Source: Gymnopilus junonius (lineage: Eukaryota > Basidiomycota > Agaricomycetes > Agaricales > Galerinaceae). Taken from it: DNA of 55,190 nt. Positions 32,861-44,301 of the stretch are shown piece after piece (the first letter of the stretch is position 1; each line of letters begins with the position of its first letter). The DNA is taken from contig JADNYJ010000234.1 in the NCBI GenBank assembly GCA_015501075.1, positions 1-55,190 on the forward strand, written 5' to 3'. Under the pieces are notes generated by a model. The model had not been told where the DNA came from. It was given only the letters and a program-made list of their open reading frames with translations, and searched no databases. The position numbers and the translations under genes are program-made.

Positions 32861-33853
32861 TACCCAGCGAGTACCGTGCCTGCATATGCTGGAATGCGAG
32901 TAAAGCATTGGAGCTTATAGGCCGTTCTTTATGCGCACGGTAGCCGTTCAGAAAACTACGTATTAAGAAACAAGGAAATTTTCGGTAAGCATACGATTGA
33001 GATCGAACGACTGAAAAACTTACAGTAGGTTGAATCCATCTGATCTAAGTCCGAACAGTGCGTCTGGCGAATAGATGCCTACCATGCACCATGAGACGAT
33101 TTGAGGGCCAGAGCGAGGGATCGGAGCATACCAACGTGACGCTCTAGGAACCCCAGAAAACACGTTGCCTCCCAACCATCCCTCTCCGTACTGTCCTAAG
33201 GGCGCCGAGGTCCAGACCGCGATCCTGTGGGCGGGAGGGCAAGAGCCATGTGAACGGCGATCCCAGTTGAGGCCTTGAGGGCGCACACGCAGGCGCCAAG
33301 CACCATGCGTTGCGAGAACGATCCATAGGCCGAAGCCATCCAATGTAAGCGTCAAACGCCTACACTGGACGGCCTTGAGAGGGAGGTTAGGACTGAGCGT
33401 GCGATGGGGAACGACAGCGGAGTTGTTTGGCAGTGCATTGTTTGGCAACACCGTGTTTGGCAACACCTTCACACAACGGGCGGAATTTCTCAAAGTCCTT
33501 ACTTCCCTACCATGTCGTTAGCATCCACATATGGAGTTTGGCTCCTATGTAGGATTGCTTTTCTGTATTGAAGACGCAACGTATGGAGTTTGACTCCTAC
33601 GTATGCCCGTCTCCCCCTGGACCGAATGGAGCTCAACGGTGCTCCCTGAGATCGCTCACCCTCTCCGACCTTGTGGCCAGGGCCGTTACCCCCTTTTCGC
33701 TGGTTTTCAGGTCGTAATCCTACTCTTGAGTTCAGAATATCGGACGCCTCATCCAACGGACCGATATAGGTTTCCAAATACCTCATCCCTATCCCTTAAA
33801 ATTGACTCTCGCCTTCATTATTATCCGCAACCCTTTATCGCACTTCAGACGCG
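32861..33853. other. Spacer with two bulged palindromes, no gene supported
   Basis: A minus-strand open frame at 33020-33493 lacks any motif. Two related palindromes lie at 33527-33550 and 33579-33604; both centre on GGAGT-TTG-ACTCC or a close variant with flanking TACGTA or ATAGGA/TCCTAT. The right end is the promoter region of the gene at 33854. Confidence 0.4.
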
Positions 33854-36540
33854 ATGGACCTTTCCCTTCGAGAGCTCACTCTCTCAGAATTTTGCGCGAC
33901 GGCCAAGACGCTTCTGCAAACCTCAACCAGGCACGACTTCATTCGCTTTGTTCTCAACGGAGAACTTGATGGCGAACAAGTGATCGTTAACCCTCTTCGC
34001 GACCACCTCCGCAACGGAGACCACACCTTTATCCACGCCGTCCGTGACTTCGACTCGCTTTTGGGGATCGACGCTGACGTTCGCGTTCATGCCGATCTGA
34101 CTCTCAACGTTATCGGAAAGAACGAAGACGTCCTCCGAAGTAACATTCACATCAAGCATTCTTGGGTAAGTCCATTCAATCTTGTCAGTGTTTTCAGTCA
34201 TAGATTGATGAATCCTTCCTTAGGACGAATACACCGCTCCCGTACATAAGATCCCCAATATTGGCATTGGGAAGTGGGGGGTCCACACCCTTCTTCGTGT
34301 CCTTATCCCGGGACTATACCGCGAAAATGGCAGCCCAATGATCAGTGAAGAAAACCGTCGCATTTTCTATGAAGACGGCCTCTATCCTGCCATTCGCACC
34401 ATGATGAGAGCACGCGGTACCGACTGGCCAGCTACCTTTCAAGGGGAGGTCTTTCGTGCGCAGGGAGCGAACGGTCGACTTGCTCTTCAGACGAAGATTC
34501 TTCCAGAGCACCTGGTTCCATTTCTTGGAGACACCCTTCGCCAAGAACTATTCAACAGAGGCATCCCATGGGCCGGCTCTATCGTCTTTCTTCATCAAGT
34601 TCGTGGCGTCAAGAACGGCACTGCTCACCACCTTAGTGAGGCATCCATCAACAGAGCCTTTACGAAATTCCTATCCGACAACGATCTCGTCTTTCAGGAG
34701 GTCATTGCCAACGGCAGGTGGTGCCTCGATGTAGGCCTGGAATTAGAGTCTCGCCGCGACGAATGCGTTGTCTGGAGGACTGACGGCCATAGGAACGTCG
34801 TTGGTAGGATTCTCGATATCGACGAAGTTCACGCCGACAAGATAACGCGTCTGACAAGCGGGAAGTACACTCGCGATATGACCTCCCACATGCCTAGCGT
34901 CTCTGGCTGTCGCGTGGTGCCTGGTGCCCGCGAACAAGGCCCATTCGAAGCCCGCTACCTACAGCTGTATATGACGGACAAGTCGGTAACAGCGCGGAAG
35001 GACAAAACCCACCATGGAAAGTTTATTGACGGGGCAGCCATCCTGGCCGGCAAGGGCGTCGAATATATCGAGAAGCTGTACGACCTCTATAGCACCTCTG
35101 CTACGGTCGTCCAAGCCCATGCTCGGGCTGAGGTCCGTGTCGACATCAAGCATTATGGGAGCCCATTCAGGAACTTCAGCGCTGGGTTGATAGAAAGGTC
35201 GCTTTTGACGTTTCCGAGGAACGTTTGGTGGTAAGCATTCCAATCAATTTCTTTCATCTTCCAATCTCATGTTTCCTCTTTGATGTAGGGGTTTGCGAGC
35301 ATATCGAGCTCTCGCCTACCAGTATCTCCTACATGAAATGGAAAACGCCAAAGCCAGCTTGCGCGCTCAAGACCCAGCTCTTCTACTGGCGGCTTCGGCC
35401 CCATGGTTTTTGAACTCGCTGCACTGCACCCCCGATCTTGGGCAGTCGCACCGAGATTTGCTCACCGCGATCCTCCCCCACATTGCGAGGACTGGTGCCG
35501 ATATCAATGTCCTTCCATTCGCCATCTCCACGAGACGTCGACAGCCCCGCGATGATGAAAGCGAGCCTGATGAAGACTTTGATGAGGACGACGTCGACTC
35601 AGATGAGGAGTACGAACGTGAACGTCCACGCCATATCATCCCTAATGGCGATTCCGTCCCATCCATCATCCATGGCATGGTCTTCCTACGCCGTCTCCGA
35701 CTTGGACCCCAGCACCCTTGTCCTCGCCTTGAGCGTGGTTTGTTTATTAAAGACGCTACCTTCAAGTACATCTTCAAGAAGGATATTGACGACGTACGAG
35801 AAGTTTTGTATAATAATACCATGATTGCAAAGCCCAATGCGGATCGTGTCATGAACAAAACGCGAAGGACCTTGGCATATTTGCCACCAGACGACGAGCA
35901 ACCCATCTTCAATCTCGAAGTGAAGGGCTATCATCTGGTCCCACCACCTGCCGATCAAGGCTCTGACAATGAGCCATCCGACTCTGATGACGAAGTTAGG
36001 GAGGCCATCTCGGAGAGCTTAGACATGGAGCTAACTGTTGTCTGGCGGCAGTTCCTCCTCGATATCACGGCCAGGGCTCCAAACATGAAAGGAGCGGGCA
36101 ACCCGTCTTACGTGAAGCTCACGGCTAGCGAGCGTTTGGAGGTCAACGAAGCCACCTACCAAGATCCCGACCTATCCAAATACTTCAACTACTGCCAGTG
36201 GAGGATGGGATCTGAAGACGACTGGAAACGTGTATTCAATCATCTTTGGCCAGTCCACGATGATGTCAAATTCAACGCCCAGAACTATGGGCAATGCCGA
36301 TACTACTTGAAATGGGGAACACTCCTGGATCAATTCAAAGACGAAAAAACGGAGAGGAAAGCGAGGAGAGCTCTTTGGAGACGGTATGACAAGTTATATT
36401 GGGTGCCGCTTTCTGAACGAGATAAGCTCTGGTGGACGAAGGCTGAATCTAGTAAGTTTTCCACGTCTGATATAACTGGCGAGAGGAAGGTGGCTCCCCG
36501 AATCTTAGTTCGCTACCCGCCAAGGCCAATAGCTTGGTGA
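33854..36540 (+). CDS. Large conserved-looking protein of unknown function
   Basis: ATG at 33854; exons 33854-34165, 34224-35230 and 35289-36540; introns of 58 bp each; 856 residues with no frame break. An optional fourth intron (36452-36508, 57 bp, in phase) is possible near the end. The N-terminus MDLSLRELTLSEFCATAKTL leads to IPNIGIGKWGVHTLLRVLIP, GIPWAGSIVFLHQVRG, a middle region with GKFIDGAAILAGKGVEYIEK, and WWGLRAYRALAYQYLLHEME. An acidic stretch (DDESEPDEDFDEDDVDSDEE) follows, then WRMGSEDDWKRVFNHLWP. I recall similar mushroom proteins of unknown function but cannot name a domain. It lies in the island, facing away from the SNF2 gene. Confidence 0.75.
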
Positions 36541-37540
36541 AGTTATATTGTAATGTCCATGGATCATCCCTTGTATGCAAACTGTACTGTATATGTTCTC
36601 CCTTCGAACCCTCTTCCGTCTCCTTTACATTCCATCTTATTACCAATCTAAATATGTACTATGCTGATTCACGCCTCACCACATGTTCCTTTACCCTATG
36701 CCCACCTCGTATGATACCACCTATGTTTATCTGGACTATCTATTATATGATGGATTAAACTATTTGGAAACCCCCCTTGGTCCGGGTGGTAGGCAGAGCC
36801 CTTTGGTCTACGACTTGGGCAGAGGAGTGCATTCGATATAGATATAAACTTGATGAGAGGTGGTGTTTGATTTATAGAGATTAGCTCTGTTTTGTTCAGA
36901 ATTTCAAGGCTTTAAGGTCTTAGAACATCGCTTGTAAGCTTCCTAACCCTTCCCCTACACGAGCTCATGAACCCACGTCTGCGACCCCACCACTCCACCT
37001 GTCGACCTCACTACTGAGCTGACGACCTTACTATTTGTGCTGGCAAACTCATGATTCAAAGTAACAACCTCAGGCACATTTAGTAGAGACGCTCCAGGAG
37101 CGCCAAGGTTGAAATCACTTCAGAGCAAAGCAATGCGACATGATTTATATTCTCCTCTACTGAGTATATACACAATATGTTGCTAACAGGAACAACATAG
37201 AACGTATATGAACCTTACCAAATATGACTGGCAGGCCAAGATGGCCTTTGGTTGACCGCCCTTGATTGTCAAGGGACTTGTTGTCTTGCCTAATTCAATC
37301 AGTCTGAACGCCAGGTTGAGATCTACGCACCATCAGGACTAGTACATCTGGATGCTGTCAATGAGAAAAGAATCATTGTTGTATTCCAAAGATTCAGCAT
37401 CCAAGGGGTACGTACTTCTTCTTGGCCAGCTGGGATATTGAATTTCTTGCTGGGCAGCTGGGATATCGCCAATTGGCCAGGTTCCTGCTGTCAAGGTCAA
37501 GAGGTCAAGATTACAACACTCAGAGTATTATAAATAAGTA
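36541..37540. other. Spacer with an ACTACTTGA-type repeat and one palindrome
   Basis: At 36975-37075 it carries the short repeat typical of the island (CTCACTACTGAGCTGACGAC and similar). One palindrome copy, GACGCTCCAGGAGCGCC, lies at 37088-37104. No gene is recognised. Confidence 0.45.
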
Positions 37541-38276
37541 TTAATCATGGCCGTGCTGATGTCCGAGCTCATCTCTCCCTTCCAGCTGATAGTCCTGATG
37601 AACTGGAAGAAACGTTAACTATTTTCAGGATTTAAAGTAGAATAAATCATACTCACAGTCAGGGTACAGATGCACAGTCCGAAGCCCCTCCTCCAAGTCA
37701 TTCTTGAGCCAGTCTGCAGGCATCTCTCCCGTCCGAGGCGTTTTGTCGACAAATTTAGAAGATTCTAAAATCAATGTTAGTAAGACGTCAGGGAGCAAGC
37801 CAAATAAAAAAAAAGCAGAGATCAAACAAACTAACGCGCACGTACGAATTAACAAACGCACTAGAGCGCCAATGAACAGTGATGGAGAATGAGAGAAGGA
37901 AAGGAGGGGTGAAAGAAGGGGAAAGGATGTAGGAAAGGAAATTGAGAAAGACGTACTCCGTTTCAAAAACTTCCTCATGGCATCACTGAATGCCAAGTCC
38001 ATCATCTTCGAGTACTCCCCCTTCTTCTGATGCTCCAACCTTTCCTGCATTCGATCGCGGTCGAAAAATCGAATACGCCGAGGTTCATCGGGGTTCTCCG
38101 TGTCAGGAGCGGGTTCTTCACTGCCAGCGGACTTGCTCTTGGCAGTGCACGGTTTTTTGTTCTTCTGCTTGGACGGAGAGTGGGGATCTCTAGACCCTGA
38201 AGACATGGAATCAGAATTGATGTAGTCATGAAAAGGAATTGTACGTACTCTTGTTGTTTTGTCGCGTGGTAGGCAT
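37541..38276 (-). CDS. Small basic/acidic protein of unknown function
   Basis: ATG at 38276 (MPTTRQNNK). Four exons, 38276-38249, 38196-37957, 37764-37657 and 37602-37541, have introns of 52, 192 and 54 bp and matching phases, giving 145 residues. The sequence includes SRDPHSPSKQKNKKPCTAKS, EEPAPDTENPDEPRRIRFFD, RDRMQERLEHQKKGEYSKMM and MPADWLKNDLEEGLRTVHLY; it ends in a His-rich tail (GHQHGHD). The second intron is long for this window. No domain recognised. The splice model is good, but the function is unknown. Confidence 0.5.
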
Positions 38277-38329
38277 TGTCGCGGCAAGTTCAACGAGCCG
38301 GTAGGGAGGTCGACAGTACGCGGTGTGAA

Positions 38330-38645
38330 GTGATGAGCTTGGGTAGTGACGTGAGGTGGTGAGCTCGGGTAGTGACGTGAAGTGGTGAGCTCGAGTAGTG
38401 AGGTGGTGAGGTAGTGAGCTCGGGTAGTGAGGTGGTGAAGTGGTGGGCTCGATTAGTGACGTGGCAACGTATGGTGGTGAGTTCGGGCCGTGAGCGCGGA
38501 GCTCGGGTAGCGACGTGAGGTGGTGAGCTCGAGTAGTGAGGTGGTGAAGTAGTGAGCTCGGGTAGTGAGGTGGTGAGGTGGTGGGCTCGATTAGTGACGT
38601 GGCAACGTATGGTGGTGAGTTCGGGCCGTGAGCGCGTGACACGGG
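38330..38645. repeat. Minisatellite rich in GGTAGTGA / GGTGGTGAG
   Basis: Units of about 20-30 bp (GCTCGGGTAGTGACGTGAGG and variants) repeat here. A longer block containing GATTAGTGACGTGGCAACG occurs twice, about 140 bp apart (near 38450 and 38590). It is related in core sequence to the ACTACTTGA repeats elsewhere in the island. It forms the 5' flank of the small minus-strand gene. Confidence 0.6.
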
Positions 38646-38931
38646 TCGACGTGGCCAGCAGCGAGGTTCAAGGAGAAGAAGAGAGGGGGAGAGGGTGTTG
38701 TCGCGCCCGGTAGTGGTGGTAGACGCGAAGGAGAGAAGCAGAACGAGATGTGCGCACAAGGAACGCAGTTTGAAGTGGGTCAATCTTTGTTGACGCGTTG
38801 TTGATAGTTGAAATTGAAGCTCCGCTGTCTGCCGGAGTTCGGAGCGCGTAGCCGTCTTTTTTGGAACTCCGCCCCAAACACAATGCCATGTCACGTCAGC
38901 CTTCTGCTTTCTTCGTTCAACCATCTTCTTC
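38646..38931. other. Spacer, no gene recognised
   Basis: Open frames on the minus strand run through but show no motif. Lies between the minisatellite and the perfect hairpin. Confidence 0.35.
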
Positions 38932-38996
38932 CACGCGTTGTATGAGCTGAATGTCGCCTGGTGCACGCAGGCGACATTCAGCTCATACAACGCGTG
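38932..38996. repeat. Perfect hairpin, 29-bp arms, 7-base loop
   Basis: The arms at 38932-38960 and 38968-38996 are exact reverse complements (the left arm begins CACGCGTTGTATGAGCTGAA). The 7-base loop GTGCACG contains the palindrome GTGCAC. Such a perfect cruciform is unlikely by chance and should be young or selected. It could be the junction of an inverted duplication, a small foldback element, or a structured regulatory site. Confidence 0.8.
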
Positions 38997-39687
38997 CTTA
39001 TTCTTCTTCGCCCCCTTCTCGGCATGTCCAAGACTCCTGGCTTCCACCGGGCTCGCGTCCCATTTGCGCTCGGCGTGTACTTCGGTGCTCTTCGCTACAA
39101 CGATGGCCACCTACACTCAGGTTTACGGCTCCTAGGTGAGTAATTTAAAGTACATGTGTTCCATGGTACTGCTTTTCTCTCTTTTGGCTCAACAGGGTGG
39201 TATTGTGATCTTTGACCAGGTGCACTCTGCGCGTCCACATGGATGTCGTGTGCTTAGCGGGTTCTGGGGAAGGCTCTCGTGCGTCCACTCTGGACGTCGG
39301 CCTATATTTTTTTCTTTTACAGGCTCGCATTGGTGGAGTAGGAGGATGGTAGGAGGATGTTGTGGCTGGGACTTTGGGCAACGGTTTTCTGGTATGTCTC
39401 TTCCCCTTCATTTTCTTTCTTGATTCAAAAACTTCTAAGTGGCCCTGTTCTTTTCTCTATCAATTGACTGGGCATCCCTGTTACTGCCCCAATTACCCAT
39501 GTAGTTAGAGTATCTGTAAATTATGTAGTCAATTTAATTATGTTTTCAAGGCCGTGCGGCCTGACAATGAAACTATGACGCTAGTGAGCTCTAACCCTAA
39601 CCTTAGAATGTGTGGTCTTATCAGCTGGCGATCACATTGAGCTTCGTCTTTGTCTTTGCTTCAGACGCTAACAACAACCAACTAAAC
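38997..39687. other. Spacer with a reversed telomeric remnant
   Basis: Short frames without motifs. CTCTAACCCTAACCTTAG near 39588-39606 holds two CCCTAA units, opposite in orientation to the unit clusters. No gene recognised. Confidence 0.35.
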
Positions 39688-41890
39688 ATGCCCATCACGC
39701 TCCAAAACCCAGGATACCGCACTTGCCTTCATAACTGTCATGTGGTGGACCCCAAGAAATCAAGACTTTGGGATCAATTAATCCATTTGCACATATACCA
39801 CACGTGAGTGCAACGCGCTGTAGCTCTAACAATAATCCGCCTCGGCTCAATTCTTTCATTGAGGTCTTCGGGAGGACCAGCCTCTCACCAAAAGACACAT
39901 AGTTGTGGCTCTGATGGCGTCCCGCTCTGCCCTGAGACGTACAGGGAAACAACTAATCAAGACTACCAGAAGTTTGCAGGCCGGCTCACCCACCGCGCAA
40001 TCGCCCGTGACTTGGTCATTCAGCGTTTCAAACAATGCTGGCCGAACCCTGAAGAGGCACCCATGACAACTAAAGATAATATACCGGGTGAGATCCCTGT
40101 GGATCTGTCTCTTGACCCCAACTACCCCACCGACGTTCCTTGGTACGACAACTACAAAGCACATCATCTATCCGTAAATCCAGTGGACGCTGAGCAGGGT
40201 ACGTGCCTTCATACGCCATGGGTACTCATTACTGACACACCTCTTATAATCAATTGAAGAAAATGAGCTGAACTATCTCAAGAATCACAAGTTTGAGGTA
40301 CGGCCTAACGTCTATCATAAGCTTGTCGGCGCCATTCCGTGGGAGGATAAACCCCAACGCCTTACATGTAAATTTGTTGTGGGCTATGAGCTGTCGCAGG
40401 ACTACCAGCCTGCTCATATGACGACAGTCAACACGCTTGAGTGGCTGGATGAAAGCGACTATAAGTGGCTGGCTGTGCAAAATGGCCGCCTTAAGTACAT
40501 CGACGTGCATAAACCGACGGGCAAGGCGGATTTCCCGTGGACCGAGAGCTCAAGGAACACTACAAGGTGAAGGGGAAAGTGGCTTGCGTATATCAAGGAA
40601 TGGTAAGTAATTAATTCTTTATGTTTTCAAGTCCCACTAAACCTTGACAGTTTAACTTAGCGTTCGAAATGAGGGAGCATCCAGAGTCCTGGGATATTTC
40701 TTTTGTCCCTTGGGAGAGCTTCAAGAAGGCTATGATGACGGGGTGTGATTGCGAAGAATGGGAAGAATTGGCTTCTGCCGACCTCGTTGTCGGCGGACCT
40801 GACTTTTCGTTCGATTTTATGTGAGTGTGAAGTTTGTTCAATTTTGCTTTTTTTGCATTTACTTCAGATACATTATACTAGGGGAATGTCCAAGGGTTAT
40901 GGTGTCAAGGGAATGGACTGGTGGACAATCTTCACGAACTACAGCGACTTGGCCAACAAGACTTCCGTCTGGCCCGATCCTTCGGAAATGTTTCGGGTGG
41001 GTGCGAAGGTGCATGGTCAGCAGACTTACGAAATGGCAGCCCTGTCGCTCGGCCTCTCTATGCCATTATCTGTGGTCTGCGAGGACGACGACGACGTCCT
41101 GAAATATGCCGAGAAGATTGAAAAAGGCCTGATACATGGTGTACTGAAGCGCGACTATAGTGATTGCTCCTCGATCGTCATCGGCACGTTTAAGAGGGAT
41201 CGTGCGGTCAAGGACGCCAAGAAAGCCATCAAGGAGGCTAAGCAGAACTGGAAAGAGCTCATTCATCTCACCGGTCCACTCTGTTGGATCTTGCAGCCAT
41301 TGGTTTCGACCCTCCTCCACATAGGAGAGGTTAGGACATTCATTGTCGGCGGCATTTTAATCGCTAATGTCTGCACCACCCCACGGTCAGACGGCGTTTT
41401 GGACATTGCATACGCGGAACGAATCCGCCCTCTACATAAGTTTCAGTGAGTTATTCTCCTGGTCTGTCAATTGAAGATATTAGTGATGATTTCAAGGTTT
41501 GACCGCAACAGAGAGGAAAATAAATTTTCCTGGTTCGTCGCTGAAGATGTATCTGCTCGGGCCTACGACTTCGCGGACAGCTACGAGAAATTTGTCCTCG
41601 AGATGGTTGGAAAGGTGATCATGCTCGAGGAATTGCGATACAAGGTCCCTTCTGATCTGCGTATCTTTGTCCGCGCCGACGTCTCGGTTTACAGAAATGC
41701 GGACACAGGTAAATACTCCTTCTTTGTCAATGAATTCACGCGCTCCACCACTACGTCTCTCTTCCTGTATTACCTCGACGGCTCAGCTGGAGATGTCCTG
41801 ATCACAACAATGGTGGATGTTTTGCACACCGTCGCTAGCAATAAAGCCAAGCACCTCCCTCCTCCTCGTCACTCGCCGCTGGGAATGTAG
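39688..41890 (+). CDS. ATP-grasp-like protein, one frame break
   Basis: Exons: 39688-39803, 39864-40198, 40260-40602, 40651-40820, 40882-41445 and 41497-41890; introns 48-61 bp. The model gives 640 residues if one missing base near 40545 is allowed for (PWTE then LKEHYKVKGKVACVYQGM). The C-terminal half has the order of an ATP-grasp fold: GVLKRDYSDCSSIVI (lysine strand), WILQPLVSTLLHIGEVRTFI (GE-R), and LRIFVRADVSVYRN followed by YSFFVNEFTRS (R-x-D, then N-E). ATP-grasp enzymes join a carboxylate to an amine or thiol using ATP. The fold call is from motif order only; the substrate is unknown. The N-terminal half (GYRTCLHNCHVVDPKKSRLW) is not recognised. The single lesion may be an error. Confidence 0.55.
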
Positions 41891-42059
41891 TACAACTCAC
41901 TCTTTTGCATGTATTAATTTGAATTCCTGCATTGTTTTCGCCGCCTTCCAAAGCATCAGAACTGGATGTGTATGTAAGACATCTGGTGACAAGAGTTGAA
42001 ATAAGATAGAGCTGAGTAATTTCATCATTGACTTTCTTGGGGCATCAGCACTTAACATG
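41891..42059. other. Short spacer
   Basis: The 3' flank of the ATP-grasp-like gene. Nothing is seen in it apart from the start of the repeat region. Confidence 0.35.
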
Positions 42060-44075
42060 CATGAGGTCATTGGATTGAGTAGTGAGGTCATCAACACAAG
42101 TAGTGAGGTCGTCAGGTCAAGTAGTGAAGTCGGTTCAAGTGGAATTGAGGTTACGCTGAGGAATTCTACATGAGACGTTCGACGAGCGTCTGCACTGGCA
42201 CATTCTCAACGTCTAAAGATCAGGTAGTGAGGCCAATTGAGGTGGAATTGAGGTTTGGATGAGCGATTGGAAATGTGACGATCGAAGCGCGTCTGCGCTG
42301 GCACATTCTTCTCGTTATAAAGTCAAGTAGCAAGGTCAAATCAAGTGCAATTGTGCTTTGTCCAAGCTCTTGACGTTGTAAGCTCAAGTCGTGAGGTCAT
42401 AAACACGAGTAGTGAGGTCGTCAGCTCAAGTAGTGAAGTCAGTTCAAGTGAATGAAGTGCAATTGAATTTTGTCCAAGCTCTTGACGCTGTAAGCTCAAG
42501 TAGTGAGGTCATGAACAGAGTAGTGAGGTCAAAACACAAGTAGTGAAGTCGGTTCAAGTGGAATTGAGGTTACGCTGAGGAATTCTACATGAGACGTTCG
42601 ACGAGCGTCTGCACTGGCACATTCTCAACGTCTAAAGATCAGGTAGTGAGGCCAATTGAGGTGGAATTGAGGTTTGGATGAGCGATTGGAAATGTGACGA
42701 TCGAAGCGCGTCTGCGCTGGCACATTCTTCTCGTTATAAAGTCAAGTAGCAAGGTCAAATCAGTGCAATTGTCTTTGTCCAAGCTCTTGACGTTGTAAGC
42801 TCAAGTCGTGAGGTCATAAACACGAGTAGTGAGGTCGTCAGCTCAAGTAGTGAGTCAGTTCAAGTGAATGAAGTGCAATTGAATTTTGTCCAAGCTCTTG
42901 ACGCTGTAAGCTCAAGTAGTGAGGTCATGAACACGAGTAGTGAGGTCACAAACACAAGTAGTGAAGTCGGTTCAAGTGGAATTGACTTTTCGCTGAGCAA
43001 CTTCTACATCAGACGTTCGAGGAGCGTCTGCATGGGCACATCGTTGACGTCCAAAAGTCAAGTAGTGAGGTCGTCACTGGAAATAGTGAAGTGGCGTCTG
43101 TGAAGTTGTAACCTGACTCAGTGAGATCTCGACCAAGAAGAGATGGTCAATGACGCGGCAATGGACTTCATTGACAAATTCGTGTTTTGTCCAGATGCCA
43201 TTCGACTCGCCGTCGTCGAATCGAATGGCATCTGGACAAAACACGAATTTGTCAATGAGGTCGGCGTGTACGTACTTGATTATCTCTCCTTACAGCAGAG
43301 CTCACTGAGTTAGGTTACAACTTCACAGACGCCACTTCACTATTTCCAGTGACGACCTCACTACTTGACTTTTGGACGTCAACGATGTGCCCATGCAGAC
43401 GCTCCTCGAACGTCTGATGTAGAAGTTGCTCAGCGAAAAGTCAATTCCACTTGAACCGACTTCACTACTTGTGTTTGTGACCTCACTACTCGTGTTCATG
43501 ACCTCACTACTTGAGCTTACAGCGTCAAGAGCTTGGACAAAATTCAATTGCACTTCATTCACTTGAACTGACTTCACTACTTGAGCTGACGACCTCACTA
43601 CTCGTGTTTATGACCTCACGACTTGAGCTTACAGCGTCAAGAGCTTGGACAAAATTCAATTGCACTTCATTCACTTGAACTGACCTCACTACTTGAGCTG
43701 ACGACCTCACTACTCGTGTTTATGACCTCACGACTTGAGCTTACAACGTCAAGAGCTTGGACAAAGCACAATTGCACTTGATTTGACCTTGCTACTTGAC
43801 TTTATAACGAGAAGAATGTGCCAGCGCAGACGCGCTTCGATCGTCACATTTCCAATCGCTCATCCAAACCTCAATTCCACCTCAATTGGCCTCACTACCT
43901 GATCTTTAGACGTTGAGAATGTGCCAGTGCAGACGCTCGTCGAACGTCTCATGTAGAATTCCTCAGCGTAACCTCAATTCCACTTGAACCGACTTCACTA
44001 CTTTAACTGACGACTTCACTACTTGTGTTTCTGACCTCACTACTCATGTTCATGACCTCACTACTTGAGCTGCCT
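42060..44075. repeat. 2-kb inverted repeat built of ACTACTTGA-type units
   Basis: The left arm (about 42060-43120) and right arm (about 43296-44075) are inverted copies. An open frame at 42864-43103 on the plus strand reappears residue for residue on the minus strand at 43323-43598. The left arm has an extra tandem copy with a 419-bp period (palindromes at 42174 and 42593). The arms consist of short repeats (GTAGTGAGGTC and its complement) plus five palindromes of the 17-bp family and two related GACGATCGAAGCGCGTC sites. No real gene is inside; the mirrored frames come from symmetry. A transcript through it would fold into a long hairpin. It may be a foldback element. Confidence 0.8.
43168..43258. 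repeat. Perfect 38-bp palindrome at the centre of the inverted repeat
   Basis: Arms 43168-43205 and 43221-43258 are exact reverse complements around a 15-base loop. The arm begins TCATTGACAAATTCGTGTTT. It lies in the loop of the larger inverted repeat, but its sequence differs from the repeated units, so it is a separate, nested palindrome. Confidence 0.85.
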
Positions 44076-44301
44076 ACCTGATCTTTTATACAATATACGT
44101 TTTCTTGACATCGATCCAGGCTCAAAATGTGTCCATTGCGTGCTTTAAAATACAAAAAAAAATATAATGTCCTCCGCCGAACGAAAACGCCATCCCAGGA
44201 AGAACGCCGACCAGCACACTAGAGGTGTCAACCCCAACCCCCGGTCAGCGAGAACCCAAAAGCCCTTGAAGTTGGGCAATTTCCGCTTGAGCTTCACCTA
44301 A
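44076..44301. other. Short spacer
   Basis: No feature seen. The 3' flank of the coiled-coil gene. Confidence 0.35.

Noticed and set aside
33020..33493. 157-codon open frame on the minus strand
   Set aside because: No motif, low-complexity start and no splice support; probably chance.
38226..39110. 294-codon frame on the minus strand
   Set aside because: It runs through the minisatellite and one arm of the perfect hairpin; the repeated residues come from the minisatellite.
42864..43598. Matching short proteins on both strands in the inverted repeat
   Set aside because: They are mirror images created by the inverted repeat and consist of translated GTAGTGAGGTC units, not a gene.
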